This document shows, one piece after another, positions 53,419 to 62,512 of a DNA stretch of 64,000 bases. The stretch spans positions 1 to 64,000 of the forward strand of contig JAQSYI010000014.1 of the NCBI GenBank assembly GCA_029256185.1, written 5' to 3'. Origin of the DNA: Paenibacillaceae bacterium (GTDB taxonomy: Bacteria; Bacillota; Bacilli; Paenibacillales; NBRC-103111). Every line of letters starts with the position of its first letter. Position 1 is the stretch's first letter. The notes under the pieces are model-generated. The model searched no databases and was not told the DNA's origin. It worked only from the letters and a program-made list of their open reading frames with translations. A program made the position numbers and the translations under genes.

Positions 53419-55221
53419 CTACACACCCAGGTTAATCTTGCCCTTCTTGCCAAGGGACTTGCCATAACCCCGGGAGCTTGCTGCGGCCGCTGGCCCCGCG
53501 GCAGAGACGGCGCCTGACAATTCGGCACACTCCCTGAAGGCGAGGTGCTTGCAGCCGGAGCATCTGTGGGCGTCTATCCGCGTCAGCGCGTAATCAATGG
53601 CATCTCCGGTATGCTCGAAGAAAACTTCCCCGCCCAGCTTCTGATACAACCCCGTGGTTTGAAGCACCTCGAGAGGCTGCTTCTGAATGCCCGCAACCAG
53701 CACAGTACCGCCGTGGCTGCGGAAATGACGGACTAGCTCTCCCATATTCCGTTCGCCGGTAGTATCCATGAAAGGCACTTTGTTCATCAGGAGCAGCAGC
53801 ACCTTCGGTTTGTCATGAATCGTCGCCATAATGGTATTCTCGAAATACTTGGCTGCCCCGAAGAACAAGGCGCCTTCCACCGAGAAGATGCTTACTTGCG
53901 GGCAATCATGACCCTCTTGCACCATGTGAGGCATTGCTTTGGCATGCTTATCCTCCGGATCGGGAAGCACCTTGGCCACTGTCAGCGTCTCGCTCATCCG
54001 CTTGACGAACAGAATAACGGCCAGCGCAAGCCCAATCTCCACAGCCATGGTCAAATCCGTAAAGACGGTAAGCAGGAAGGTGATAACCAATACGATGGTA
54101 TCGCCGGACTTGGTCTTGAACACATGGGCGAATTCCTTGCGCTCGCTCATGTTCCACGCCACAATCATCAGCACCGGCGCCATGCTGGCCAGCGGAATAT
54201 GGGATGCGTAGGGCGCCAGCACAACCAGCACCAGCAGCACGACTATTCCGTGAAAGATGCCGGAAAAAGGGGAGACCGCGCCGCTCCGGATGTTCGTAGC
54301 CGTGCGGGCGATGGCTCCCGTGGCAGGGATGCCGCCGAAGAGCGGGGCCACCATATTGGCAATGCCCTGCCCGATCAGCTCCCGGTTGCTGTTGTGACGG
54401 TCTCCGCCCATGCCATCCGCCACCACGGCAGACAGGAGGGATTCAATGCCGCCCAGCATGGCGATGATCAGCGCAGGCTGCCACAGATGGAGCATGTTGT
54501 CGATGCTGAAGTCGGGTATGCGCAGCGCAGGCAGAGAGTTGGGAATCGCGCCGTAGGTTGAACCGATGGTAGCCACATCCCCGCTGAAGAGCAAGGCCGC
54601 CACTACCGTAGAGACCAGAAGACCCACAAGGGCCCCGGGCACCTTGGGCAGCAGCCGGGGCACCAGAAGGATGCAGGCCAGACTGACCAGGGCGACGATT
54701 ACGGCATATATATTCAAGCTATGAAGTCTCAGTCCGATTTCCTTCATGTTGTCAATGAAGTATTCGTGCTTGGCCACATCGCGCAATCCGAGAAAGCCTC
54801 CGATCTGACCGGAGAATATGGTCACGGCGATCCCTGCCGTGAAGCCGATGGTAACGGGACGGGGGATGAACTTCATCAATGCGCCGAGACGCAGCACTCC
54901 CATCAAGAAAAGCAGCACCCCGGCCATAAAGCCGGCCACCAGCAGATTTTCATAGCCGTATTCCATAACAATGGCGAACAGAATCGGGATGAAGGCCCCT
55001 GTAGGGCCGCCGATCTGAAAGCGGGACCCGCCCAAAAGCGAGATGAGGATACCGGCGACAATAGTGGTATAAATGCCGTATTCCGGCTTCACCCCTGACG
55101 CAATGGCAAAAGCCATCCCCAACGGGATGGCAATAATGCCTACAATCAGGCCGGAGATCAGATCCTTGCGCAATGCCTGTAAACTATAACCGGAATATCT
55201 ACCTGTCCAAGCGATTTTCAA
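53419..55221 (-). CDS. SulP family anion transporter with STAS domain
   Basis: 600 residues. About 12 membrane helices (25-430) with SulP motifs (GIVAGIPLGMAFAIASGVKPEYGIYT-like start, GGSRFQIGGPTGAFI). A STAS domain covers about 455-560. The TTG start follows AAGGGG. Substrates in the family are sulfate, bicarbonate, nitrate or dicarboxylates. The C-terminal 50 residues beyond STAS are unusual: CSGCKHLAFREC, then an Ala/Ser/Gly- and Lys-rich end. Confidence 0.92.
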   Translation of the reverse strand: MKIAWTGRYSGYSLQALRKDLISGLIVGIIAIPLGMAFAIASGVKPEYGIYTTIVAGILISLLGGSRFQIGGPTGAFIPILFAIVMEYGYENLLVAGFMAGVLLFLMGVLRLGALMKFIPRPVTIGFTAGIAVTIFSGQIGGFLGLRDVAKHEYFIDNMKEIGLRLHSLNIYAVIVALVSLACILLVPRLLPKVPGALVGLLVSTVVAALLFSGDVATIGSTYGAIPNSLPALRIPDFSIDNMLHLWQPALIIAMLGGIESLLSAVVADGMGGDRHNSNRELIGQGIANMVAPLFGGIPATGAIARTATNIRSGAVSPFSGIFHGIVVLLVLVVLAPYASHIPLASMAPVLMIVAWNMSERKEFAHVFKTKSGDTIVLVITFLLTVFTDLTMAVEIGLALAVILFVKRMSETLTVAKVLPDPEDKHAKAMPHMVQEGHDCPQVSIFSVEGALFFGAAKYFENTIMATIHDKPKVLLLLMNKVPFMDTTGERNMGELVRHFRSHGGTVLVAGIQKQPLEVLQTTGLYQKLGGEVFFEHTGDAIDYALTRIDAHRCSGCKHLAFRECAELSGAVSAAGPAAAASSRGYGKSLGKKGKINLGV

Positions 55222-55332
55222 AGTTACCCCTTCTTATGTGAGAAATGCGGTACGGTTTTCCATACCTCATAATGTAGTCCTCTTCCCGTCAGGAGTCAAT
55301 GAAAAATTAGTGGCAAATTCAAAATTCCGCAC

Positions 55333-55358
55333 TAGGGCGGGTTTGCAAACACGGCCTA
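55333..55358 (+). repeat. 26-bp derivative of the MITE ends
   Basis: TAGGGCGGGTTTG followed directly by CAAACACGGCCTA: the outer 13 bp of each terminal repeat with two changes per side, joined without interior. The last CTA forms the stop codon of the GGDEF/EAL gene. No T run follows. Homology to the element is an inference. Confidence 0.55.
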
Positions 55359-57290
55359 AGCCTGTCCGGTAGCGGACTCTGCAGGAGTTTCTTGTGCAGC
55401 TGCAGCGAGACGGACACTATTTTGCAGCATAATATTGACAATATCGTCTGCAGAGATGGGAGGACTGAACCAGAAGCCTTGAATCTGGTTGCATTTGTTC
55501 CGGTGGAGAAAGCGCATCTGTTCTTCCGTCTCCACACCTTCTGCAATCACCAACAGATTCAGATGGTGCGTCATGCTGATAATCGTGGTGACGATGGCCG
55601 CGTCATTGGGATCGATCATAATATCCCGCACGAAGGAACGGTCGATCTTCAGCTTGTCTATGGGAAACTTCTTCAGCAGGTACAAGGAGCTGTAGCCCGT
55701 TCCGAAGTCGTCTATGCTGATCTTTACTCCCAGCTCCTTCAGCTCCAGCAGGGAGCTCGTGGCGAATTCCACATCCATGGTCATGCTTTCCGTAATTTCC
55801 AGATCCAAATATTGCGGCGGCAAGCCGGTCTCGCTCAGAATAGACTCTATTCTCTCCCTGAGATTATGCTGCATGAACTGCCTCATCGACAGGTTGACGG
55901 AAACGGGTACATGGGGATAACCGCCGTCCTGCCACAGCTTGTTCTGCTTGCAGGCCTCATGCATCACCCACTCGCCTATGGGCACGATCAGCCCCGTTTC
56001 TTCGGCAATCGGGATGAAATCCTTGGGCGGAACCATTCCCCGCTCCGGATGCATCCAGCGGATCAGCGCCTCCATGCCCACGAGGGCCCCGCTTTCTATA
56101 TCAATCTGCGGCTGGTACATCAGCACAAACTCGCTTCGGGCGATGGCCCGCCGCAACTCGCTTTCCATGGTAAGCCGCGTAAGGGAGATGCTGTTCATTT
56201 CGGCATTGAAGATCTGATGGTTGTTCTTCCCTTTTTCCTTGGAGAACGACAAAGCGATATCCGCATATTTCATCATCAGATCCGCATTCTCACAGCTGTC
56301 TCCGGTATAATGGGAGATTCCGATGGAGGCGGTAATATGAATCTGGTACTCCCCGATCAGGAGAGGCTGCTCCAACGCTCCTCTGATCCCGTCGGCCAAT
56401 TTGTCCATGTCCGCCTTGGTATTGATCCCCGTATAATAGAGCGCGAATTCATCTCCTTCGCTGCGTGCAAGGAAGTCGCTTCTCCGCACGCAGCGGGTGA
56501 ACCGCTCGGCCAGCTGCATCAGCAGGATATCTCCGTAGTCATGGCCGAAGCTGTCGTTGACCAGCTTGAAGCGGTCGATATCCAGATAAACAACCGCCAG
56601 TCCCTGCCGGCTGGCACGTGTCTCGGCTATGGCCTTGTCCAACTGCTCGCGGAACAGCCTGCGGTTGGGCAGCCCGGTCAAATCATCGTAGTAGGCCATA
56701 TGGCGGATTTTGTTCTCCATGGCCTTGCGCTCCGACAAATCCCTGCCCACCGCCAGCAGCGCGCGCTGACCCTTGATCCGGATGAAGCGGATGTTCACCT
56801 CCACCGGAACATGGCGGCCTTCCTTGGTCCGGTAATTCATCTCCCGGTAATCCGCGGAATACCAATGATTGGGACGCTTGCGCCGGAGCAATTCGACCGT
56901 TTGGCGTATATCCGTAATGTCACTTGCCGCAAGCCTGATCAATTCCTCCCGCTTATAGCCCAGCCGCAAACAGGCGGCCCGGTTGCCCTCCAGAATCCGG
57001 TAAGGCTCCGAGAAGCTCATTACAATAATGGCATCGTTCACCTGATCCAGCAGTTCCCGGTAAACGGCGGAGTCTTCGTATCCTTCTCTAAGCTTGCGGA
57101 CATTCCGTCTGTTCAACAGGTATATGAACGGTGACAGTGCCGTCACGAATGAATAGAATCCAATTAGCGGAAGCGGCTGCCCCGAGTGAATGGCCCAATA
57201 AAGACTGCTTGCCCCGACCAGTCCGCAGATAAGCGTCGATATATGAGCGCAAGCCCGACGTACCCTGAATATCTGGATATCTGGAATCAA
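55356..57290 (-). CDS. PAS-GGDEF-EAL protein, likely c-di-GMP phosphodiesterase
   Basis: 644 residues, TTG start after GGGGAGAAGG. Two N-terminal helices (about 14-55) anchor it in the membrane. PAS at about 75-190, GGDEF at about 205-370, EAL at about 380-635. The GGDEF motif is degenerate (SEGDEF), while the inhibitory RxxD site (RRSD) is kept. The EAL domain keeps MEALIRW, DLEITES and IDDFGTGYSSL, so it should be active. So: a phosphodiesterase probably sensed through PAS and GGDEF. Its stop codon lies in a MITE-end remnant. Confidence 0.92.
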   Translation of the reverse strand: MIPDIQIFRVRRACAHISTLICGLVGASSLYWAIHSGQPLPLIGFYSFVTALSPFIYLLNRRNVRKLREGYEDSAVYRELLDQVNDAIIVMSFSEPYRILEGNRAACLRLGYKREELIRLAASDITDIRQTVELLRRKRPNHWYSADYREMNYRTKEGRHVPVEVNIRFIRIKGQRALLAVGRDLSERKAMENKIRHMAYYDDLTGLPNRRLFREQLDKAIAETRASRQGLAVVYLDIDRFKLVNDSFGHDYGDILLMQLAERFTRCVRRSDFLARSEGDEFALYYTGINTKADMDKLADGIRGALEQPLLIGEYQIHITASIGISHYTGDSCENADLMMKYADIALSFSKEKGKNNHQIFNAEMNSISLTRLTMESELRRAIARSEFVLMYQPQIDIESGALVGMEALIRWMHPERGMVPPKDFIPIAEETGLIVPIGEWVMHEACKQNKLWQDGGYPHVPVSVNLSMRQFMQHNLRERIESILSETGLPPQYLDLEITESMTMDVEFATSSLLELKELGVKISIDDFGTGYSSLYLLKKFPIDKLKIDRSFVRDIMIDPNDAAIVTTIISMTHHLNLLVIAEGVETEEQMRFLHRNKCNQIQGFWFSPPISADDIVNIMLQNSVRLAAAAQETPAESATGQA

Positions 57291-57502
57291 CAGAAACCTT
57301 CTCCCCTTTTTTCCATCGCGGGCACCAGTTCCATTCTACGTCCGGTTCACCGCGGCAGAGCCGGATGCATCTCTATGCACATATCTGTATACCTCGTTAC
57401 GAATGTTCTACATGCATCCTTCTTTTTCCTTTAATTTTGCAAAAAAAAGCTTCTGCCTTCCCGCCGCCCCGCTTCCGTTTTCCCCTGTGCTTAGGCCGAT
57501 AA

Positions 57503-60500
57503 CTACCTACTTTTCAATGAACTCGGCCAGAATACGAAGCTTTCCTGCTGTTTTTCCCCTCCCAGTTGGGTGAGCAATGCGCTCTGTTCCGATTCGCCGC
57601 TTCTTCCCCCGTTCCATTTCTCCAGCACGATCTTGCGCAGATGATAGCAGGAGAACAAGGTTTGCAGCACCCGTGCAAGCAATGGATGCAGCTTCTCCGG
57701 AGGAAGCCCCGGTCCGGCAGCCCTGCCTCCGCCCTCCGGAAGCTCCACAATGCTTCTGCCGAAATTCTCCAGCCATAACAGCCACTTGCCCCCGTCGTAC
57801 ACCAGAAAGTTGCCGGGCTTGCGGGAGAATTGCACTCCGTTCACCTCCGGCCAGTCCAGCCATGCGCCGAAGGGATTGGCAGGATCGGCGGCATTCACCA
57901 ATACCGGCTCCCCCCAGGCCATGCCGGGTCCCGCTTCCAGCCGCTCCACCTGTTCTTTGGTGGAATATTGCATGGCTGCCATCCCTTCCACGAAGAAGCC
58001 TCGGGTCACCATGCCCCACTCCTCCAGCCGCCGGAGCACCCCGCTCAGTTGCTCCCAGGAAAAGGGCGACCCCAAAGAGGCGGCAGCCCGGGTCAACAGG
58101 CCGAATTGTCCGATCCAATGCTTGCAATATTGGAGCGCCGCCGATTCGATGTCGCCGGAATCATGCCCGGCAGGCTCCACCGCATACCACCGGCCCAGTC
58201 CGGACTGGAAGCCCCCGCCCTTGGATGCCCCCGTCTTGCCTTTAACCGCCGCAGGAGTCCGAAGCGGTGCAAATTGGTCGTTTCCTGCCCGGCCCTCCCA
58301 CACCAGATCCATCAGCCGGGGCATAAGCCCGGAAGGAAGCTCTCCCGTTTCACGGGCTAGAGCTGTCAGGAAAGAAGCCCCCTTCAACTGCAGCAGCTTG
58401 AGCAGCTCCGGCTGAGAGCTGGCCGGCTCATCCATAGCGCTTCTTGCCTGGTCGGAGAACAGACGCGAACCGGACGGAAAGAAGGCAATTCTGCCTTCTC
58501 TGTCTCCCGGCTCCTTGCGTCCCAACCAGAATATCTCACCGGAAGCGCATTGCTGATCCAGCAGCTCCTTGCGGTAATCCGTCAGTCTGGAAGGAAACAA
58601 GGTGCTCTCCCAATAGGACAGAGGCAGGTAGACGCCCTGAAGCTGGACGATTACCTCCAGCAGGCCTTCGGCGCCGCTTAGGCGGCTTCCGGGATGAAGA
58701 TGGTGAAGGTGCAGCAGACAAGCCGCATATGCAGCAGGCTCGATCGCCCCGTGCCTGGCCCGGAAATCCCGGACCGAGGTATGCATGATCCTACCCGCTA
58801 CTTTGGCGGCTGTGTACAGTCCCTTCTCCTCTTCGCCGGCAAAAGGGGCTTCCTCCACCGTCCCCTCTTCTCTCCACCGGCTGACCCAGGCCTCCGCGGA
58901 AGCGGCTCCGATTCCGTAGCGGCCGGCTATTTCACCGGTACGAAAAGCCAGCTGCCGTTCTATGTACCGTCCTGCGATAAAGTTCACCGTGTCCCAGGCC
59001 CAATCCCCGGGAGAACCTGCATACCAGTCCGCCTCATCCCGGCTGATCCAGCGCTCCTCCCCGCCGAGACGGATGCGCATGGCTTGCGCCTCCCCCTCCA
59101 GTTGGCGGAGCAGTTCCCTTACAGGCTCCGTGCGGACTATCTCCTCCTCTCCTTCAGCAGGTCGTTCTCCTTCGCCCGGCGTCTGTGCCCCGGCCGTTTC
59201 CGCCCCGTCCCCCGATTCGCTTCCGAGGGTCTGGTTCCACAACGCAGACAGCTCCTCCTCCGTCATGTCACCGCACTCCTTCAGAAGCCGGAGCAGGGGA
59301 CGGGCGCGCTCCTTGACATCAGCGCCCGTCCGGCGCTTCAACCATTCGGGCCGCTTCAACCGCTCCTCTACTTCCCGTAGACTTTCCGCAGAGATCAGGG
59401 AGCGCAGACTGTCTGGCCCGAACCACTCGGCAGCCAGGCTCCGGTTCACATTGGCAAGCCGCAACTGAATATCCCTGCTCATGGCATCGGATTCATACAA
59501 CGCAGTAAGGGCGTAATCATTCATGAACCTCATGGCAAAAGGGGACGGTGCAATGGAATCCGCAGCATGGAGCATGATCCTGCCCTGGCGGATATCCTTC
59601 AGCAGCCGCAACAAACCCGGCACGTCCAGATATTCCTCCAGGCAGACGGCGTACGCCTCGCGCAGAAACGGAAAACGGTCCGCATAAGGCAGCGCGTCTT
59701 TCAATAAGCTTTCGCTTAAGAAGCGCTTCTTCCATGAGGGCTGGCGCTCGTACCCCCGGGCAAGGAGCAGAGCAGTCTCCGCGATATGCCGGAACGCCTT
59801 GCCGAACATGGATGAGCCCGGCAACGCTTGCCACAGCCCTTCCTCCACCTGGCTCTCGGTCAGCTTCCTGATCTCATCTGACCAGGATCTGTCCCAATCG
59901 GAGAAGATGAATTCCAGCCCGTCATCCTTGGCCACGGAATACACTTGGGAAGGAGAAAGGGCATCAAACCGGACGCGCAGCGCCATCTCCCAAGTCCGGT
60001 TGATCCGCCTGCCCAGCAGGGAATGGATGACCAGATGGTGCCGGTTGGTATCGTCCTTGTAGTGCTCGGCCAATATCAGCGTATCCGTGGGCACCAGGCT
60101 GCTCTTGTCCTGTCCTCTTACATATGCCATCAATTCGGAGGCGGCGTCCTTGTCCAGACAGTAATCCGCCGAAAGTGTCCCCTCCATTATTTCGGCTGCT
60201 TCTTGTTCCTGCAGGGAAGCTCTGATCTGCGCAAGCAGCCTGCCGATCCGTCTTCCGGTTTCCTCGCTCCGCCCTCCCGGCTCGGCCCGCCAGAAGGGAA
60301 TTTCGCTCAAGGGATTGGCGCTTTCGGTTACATAGACCCGGTCCTGGCGGATGGACTGGATGGCCCAGGAGCCCGAGCCCAATTGGAACACGTCTCCCAC
60401 CCGGCTTTCATGGACGAACTCCTCATCCAGCTCCCCCAGATGCATGCGGGTGTCCGCATGATGGACGGGAAACGCCGAGCTTTGCAGAATCGTCCCTCCT

Positions 60501-62176
60501 CCCATTGAAGCGGCCATAGCAGAGGCAGGCACCCGTTGCAGCAGATCCTGCTCCCGGTTCCAGCCGATCAGCGGGCGGGTGAAGGGGAACAAGCCGGACA
60601 GCACGTTAAGCATGGCCAGGTAGCGGTCATAGGGAAACCCTGTGTAACAATCGCTTTGGCAAAAGAGCCGGTACAACCCGCCTGGGCTCCATTCCTCCCC
60701 GGGAGCGGAGGAGGCCACTGCGGCAACTGTATGCTGGGCGAGTACATCTAGGGCCAGACGGGGTATGCGGATATCCTCAATATCCCGCTCACTCACGGCC
60801 TTGGCCAGTACCGCCGCCTCCGGCAGGTCTCCGCGGCTGCGCATGATAACGGTGCCCCGGCTCACGCCTCCCACCGCATGACCGGCCCGCCCTATGCGCT
60901 GGATGCCGGCGGCAGCCTGCTTGGGGGAATCCACCTGAATCACCAGATCCACGTGGCCGACATCAATGCCCAACTCAAGAGTGGCCGTAGCCACCAGACA
61001 GCGCAGCCGCCCTTCCTTCAGTTGGGCCTCCACCTCCAGGCGCTTCTCCCGAGAGATGCTGCCATGATGGGAGCGGGCCATCTCATAGCCCGCATAATCG
61101 TTCAGGCGCAGAGTCAGACGCTCGCACAGCCGCCTGTTGTTGACGAAGACGAGCACCGAGCGGCAGCCCTCCATGGCTTCCAGCAGCCGTTCCACCAGCG
61201 GGGTCCAGACGGCCTCCTTGTCCATGGCCCGTACGCCCTTGTGCGGCATGGTCACCAGCACCTGCAGCAGCCGCTCCATGGCGCTCTCCACAATGCCTAC
61301 CGGACGGGGACGCGCCTCATCGTGCTTGTCCAGCCCGCCGTGCCCATCCCGTCCGGGCAGCTGGCGCACCGCATCCTGCCCATCCTGCGGGCCGTGACAC
61401 TCCGGTCCCGGCCGCTGAACCACCTCGCCCTGTTGATCCGGTCTGCTCGGCCTGTCCGATCCAGGCAGCCCATGTGCTGATGGCGGCAGATCTGCCCCCG
61501 GCTCCCACCCTCCCAGAAAACGGGCCACACGCTCAAGGGGCTTCTGGGTGGCCGACACGCCGATCCGCTGAGGGCAGCGGCCGCACAGGAAGGCAAGCCG
61601 TTCCAGGGTCAGTGTAAGATGGCCTCCTCTTTTATCCGCAGCCAGGTCGTGAATTTCATCGATGATAACCCTCTCCACAGAACGGAGAATTTCCCTTGCC
61701 TTCAAGGAGGTTATCATCAAATAAAGAGACTCCGGTGTTGTCACCAGCAAATCGGGAGGATGCCGCAGCATGGACGCCCGGGTGCTTTGCGATGTGTCCC
61801 CGGTGCGGACGCCGATTGTGAAACCGGGCCAGGCAGCCTCCGTCTTCTTGGCCGCTGCCGACATCTCCGCCGCAAACCGGAACAGATGATGGTGGATATC
61901 ATTATTAAGAGCCTTTAGCGGAGTCACATACAGAACCTTTATCCCCGGCGGAACGTCTTCTGCTTTCCGGTCTGCTGTCTCCTTGGCCGAGACGATGCGG
62001 TCGATGCACGGCAACAGCGCCGCCAGCGTTTTACCCGATCCCGTGGGTGCGGCGATCAAGGTGTGCTCACCTGCGCTTATCCTGCTCCAGGCCAGCTGCT
62101 GCACCTCTGTCGGCGCTCCGAAGGACTGCCCGAACCAGGTTTGAATCACAGGATGGAATGAAAACGGCAGACTCAT
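57503..62176 (-). CDS. Lhr-type DEAD/DEAH-box helicase
   Basis: 1557 residues. Superfamily 2 helicase core at about 1-470: APTGSGKTLAALLPC (Walker A), IIDEIHDLAADKRGG (motif II), VSATQKPLERVA (motif III), and IQRIGRAGHAVGG (motif VI). A long C-terminal Lhr part follows with its winged-helix and beta-barrel regions. A low-complexity Pro/Gly/Asp insert (about 222-293) lies between motif III and the second RecA domain. Lhr proteins move 3'-5' on ssDNA and help repair. GGAGGCGAACGC precedes the ATG. Confidence 0.93.
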   Translation of the reverse strand: MSLPFSFHPVIQTWFGQSFGAPTEVQQLAWSRISAGEHTLIAAPTGSGKTLAALLPCIDRIVSAKETADRKAEDVPPGIKVLYVTPLKALNNDIHHHLFRFAAEMSAAAKKTEAAWPGFTIGVRTGDTSQSTRASMLRHPPDLLVTTPESLYLMITSLKAREILRSVERVIIDEIHDLAADKRGGHLTLTLERLAFLCGRCPQRIGVSATQKPLERVARFLGGWEPGADLPPSAHGLPGSDRPSRPDQQGEVVQRPGPECHGPQDGQDAVRQLPGRDGHGGLDKHDEARPRPVGIVESAMERLLQVLVTMPHKGVRAMDKEAVWTPLVERLLEAMEGCRSVLVFVNNRRLCERLTLRLNDYAGYEMARSHHGSISREKRLEVEAQLKEGRLRCLVATATLELGIDVGHVDLVIQVDSPKQAAAGIQRIGRAGHAVGGVSRGTVIMRSRGDLPEAAVLAKAVSERDIEDIRIPRLALDVLAQHTVAAVASSAPGEEWSPGGLYRLFCQSDCYTGFPYDRYLAMLNVLSGLFPFTRPLIGWNREQDLLQRVPASAMAASMGGGTILQSSAFPVHHADTRMHLGELDEEFVHESRVGDVFQLGSGSWAIQSIRQDRVYVTESANPLSEIPFWRAEPGGRSEETGRRIGRLLAQIRASLQEQEAAEIMEGTLSADYCLDKDAASELMAYVRGQDKSSLVPTDTLILAEHYKDDTNRHHLVIHSLLGRRINRTWEMALRVRFDALSPSQVYSVAKDDGLEFIFSDWDRSWSDEIRKLTESQVEEGLWQALPGSSMFGKAFRHIAETALLLARGYERQPSWKKRFLSESLLKDALPYADRFPFLREAYAVCLEEYLDVPGLLRLLKDIRQGRIMLHAADSIAPSPFAMRFMNDYALTALYESDAMSRDIQLRLANVNRSLAAEWFGPDSLRSLISAESLREVEERLKRPEWLKRRTGADVKERARPLLRLLKECGDMTEEELSALWNQTLGSESGDGAETAGAQTPGEGERPAEGEEEIVRTEPVRELLRQLEGEAQAMRIRLGGEERWISRDEADWYAGSPGDWAWDTVNFIAGRYIERQLAFRTGEIAGRYGIGAASAEAWVSRWREEGTVEEAPFAGEEEKGLYTAAKVAGRIMHTSVRDFRARHGAIEPAAYAACLLHLHHLHPGSRLSGAEGLLEVIVQLQGVYLPLSYWESTLFPSRLTDYRKELLDQQCASGEIFWLGRKEPGDREGRIAFFPSGSRLFSDQARSAMDEPASSQPELLKLLQLKGASFLTALARETGELPSGLMPRLMDLVWEGRAGNDQFAPLRTPAAVKGKTGASKGGGFQSGLGRWYAVEPAGHDSGDIESAALQYCKHWIGQFGLLTRAAASLGSPFSWEQLSGVLRRLEEWGMVTRGFFVEGMAAMQYSTKEQVERLEAGPGMAWGEPVLVNAADPANPFGAWLDWPEVNGVQFSRKPGNFLVYDGGKWLLWLENFGRSIVELPEGGGRAAGPGLPPEKLHPLLARVLQTLFSCYHLRKIVLEKWNGGRSGESEQSALLTQLGGEKQQESFVFWPSSLKSR

Positions 62177-62512
62177 GCGTTCGCCTCCGATAAGAACATA
62201 TTTTCCTTATCATACCATTCCTCCACACTTGTGCGCCATATCCCGCCTGCCTCCCAACAGCTGCCTCCCTTTTCCGGACCCATTTTCACCCTCCCATGAT
62301 ATATAGCATTTTAGAAATTCCTACAATTATTGGATTTCATTCGTCAATTAAACCGATAAACTAAGGTAAAACCGAACATTTAACGAAATTTTCAGAATAA
62401 TTTTCGATTTTTCACTTTTTTGACCCAATTGATTGCATATTTTGTCATTTTTCCATGTTACAATACTTAACATCAAATATTCGCTTGCAGTGCATCGTCG
62501 GGGGGATGGGAC
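62177..62512. other. AT-rich region between divergent genes
   Basis: The 336 bp between the divergent Lhr and chemoreceptor genes holds no gene. A sharp AT-rich patch (about 62290-62465) is likely to hold the chemoreceptor promoter; I could not place a -10 and -35 or a sigma-D site with confidence. Confidence 0.5.

Noticed and set aside
55392-57134. 580-residue frame opposite the GGDEF/EAL gene
   Set aside because: Antisense shadow without motifs.
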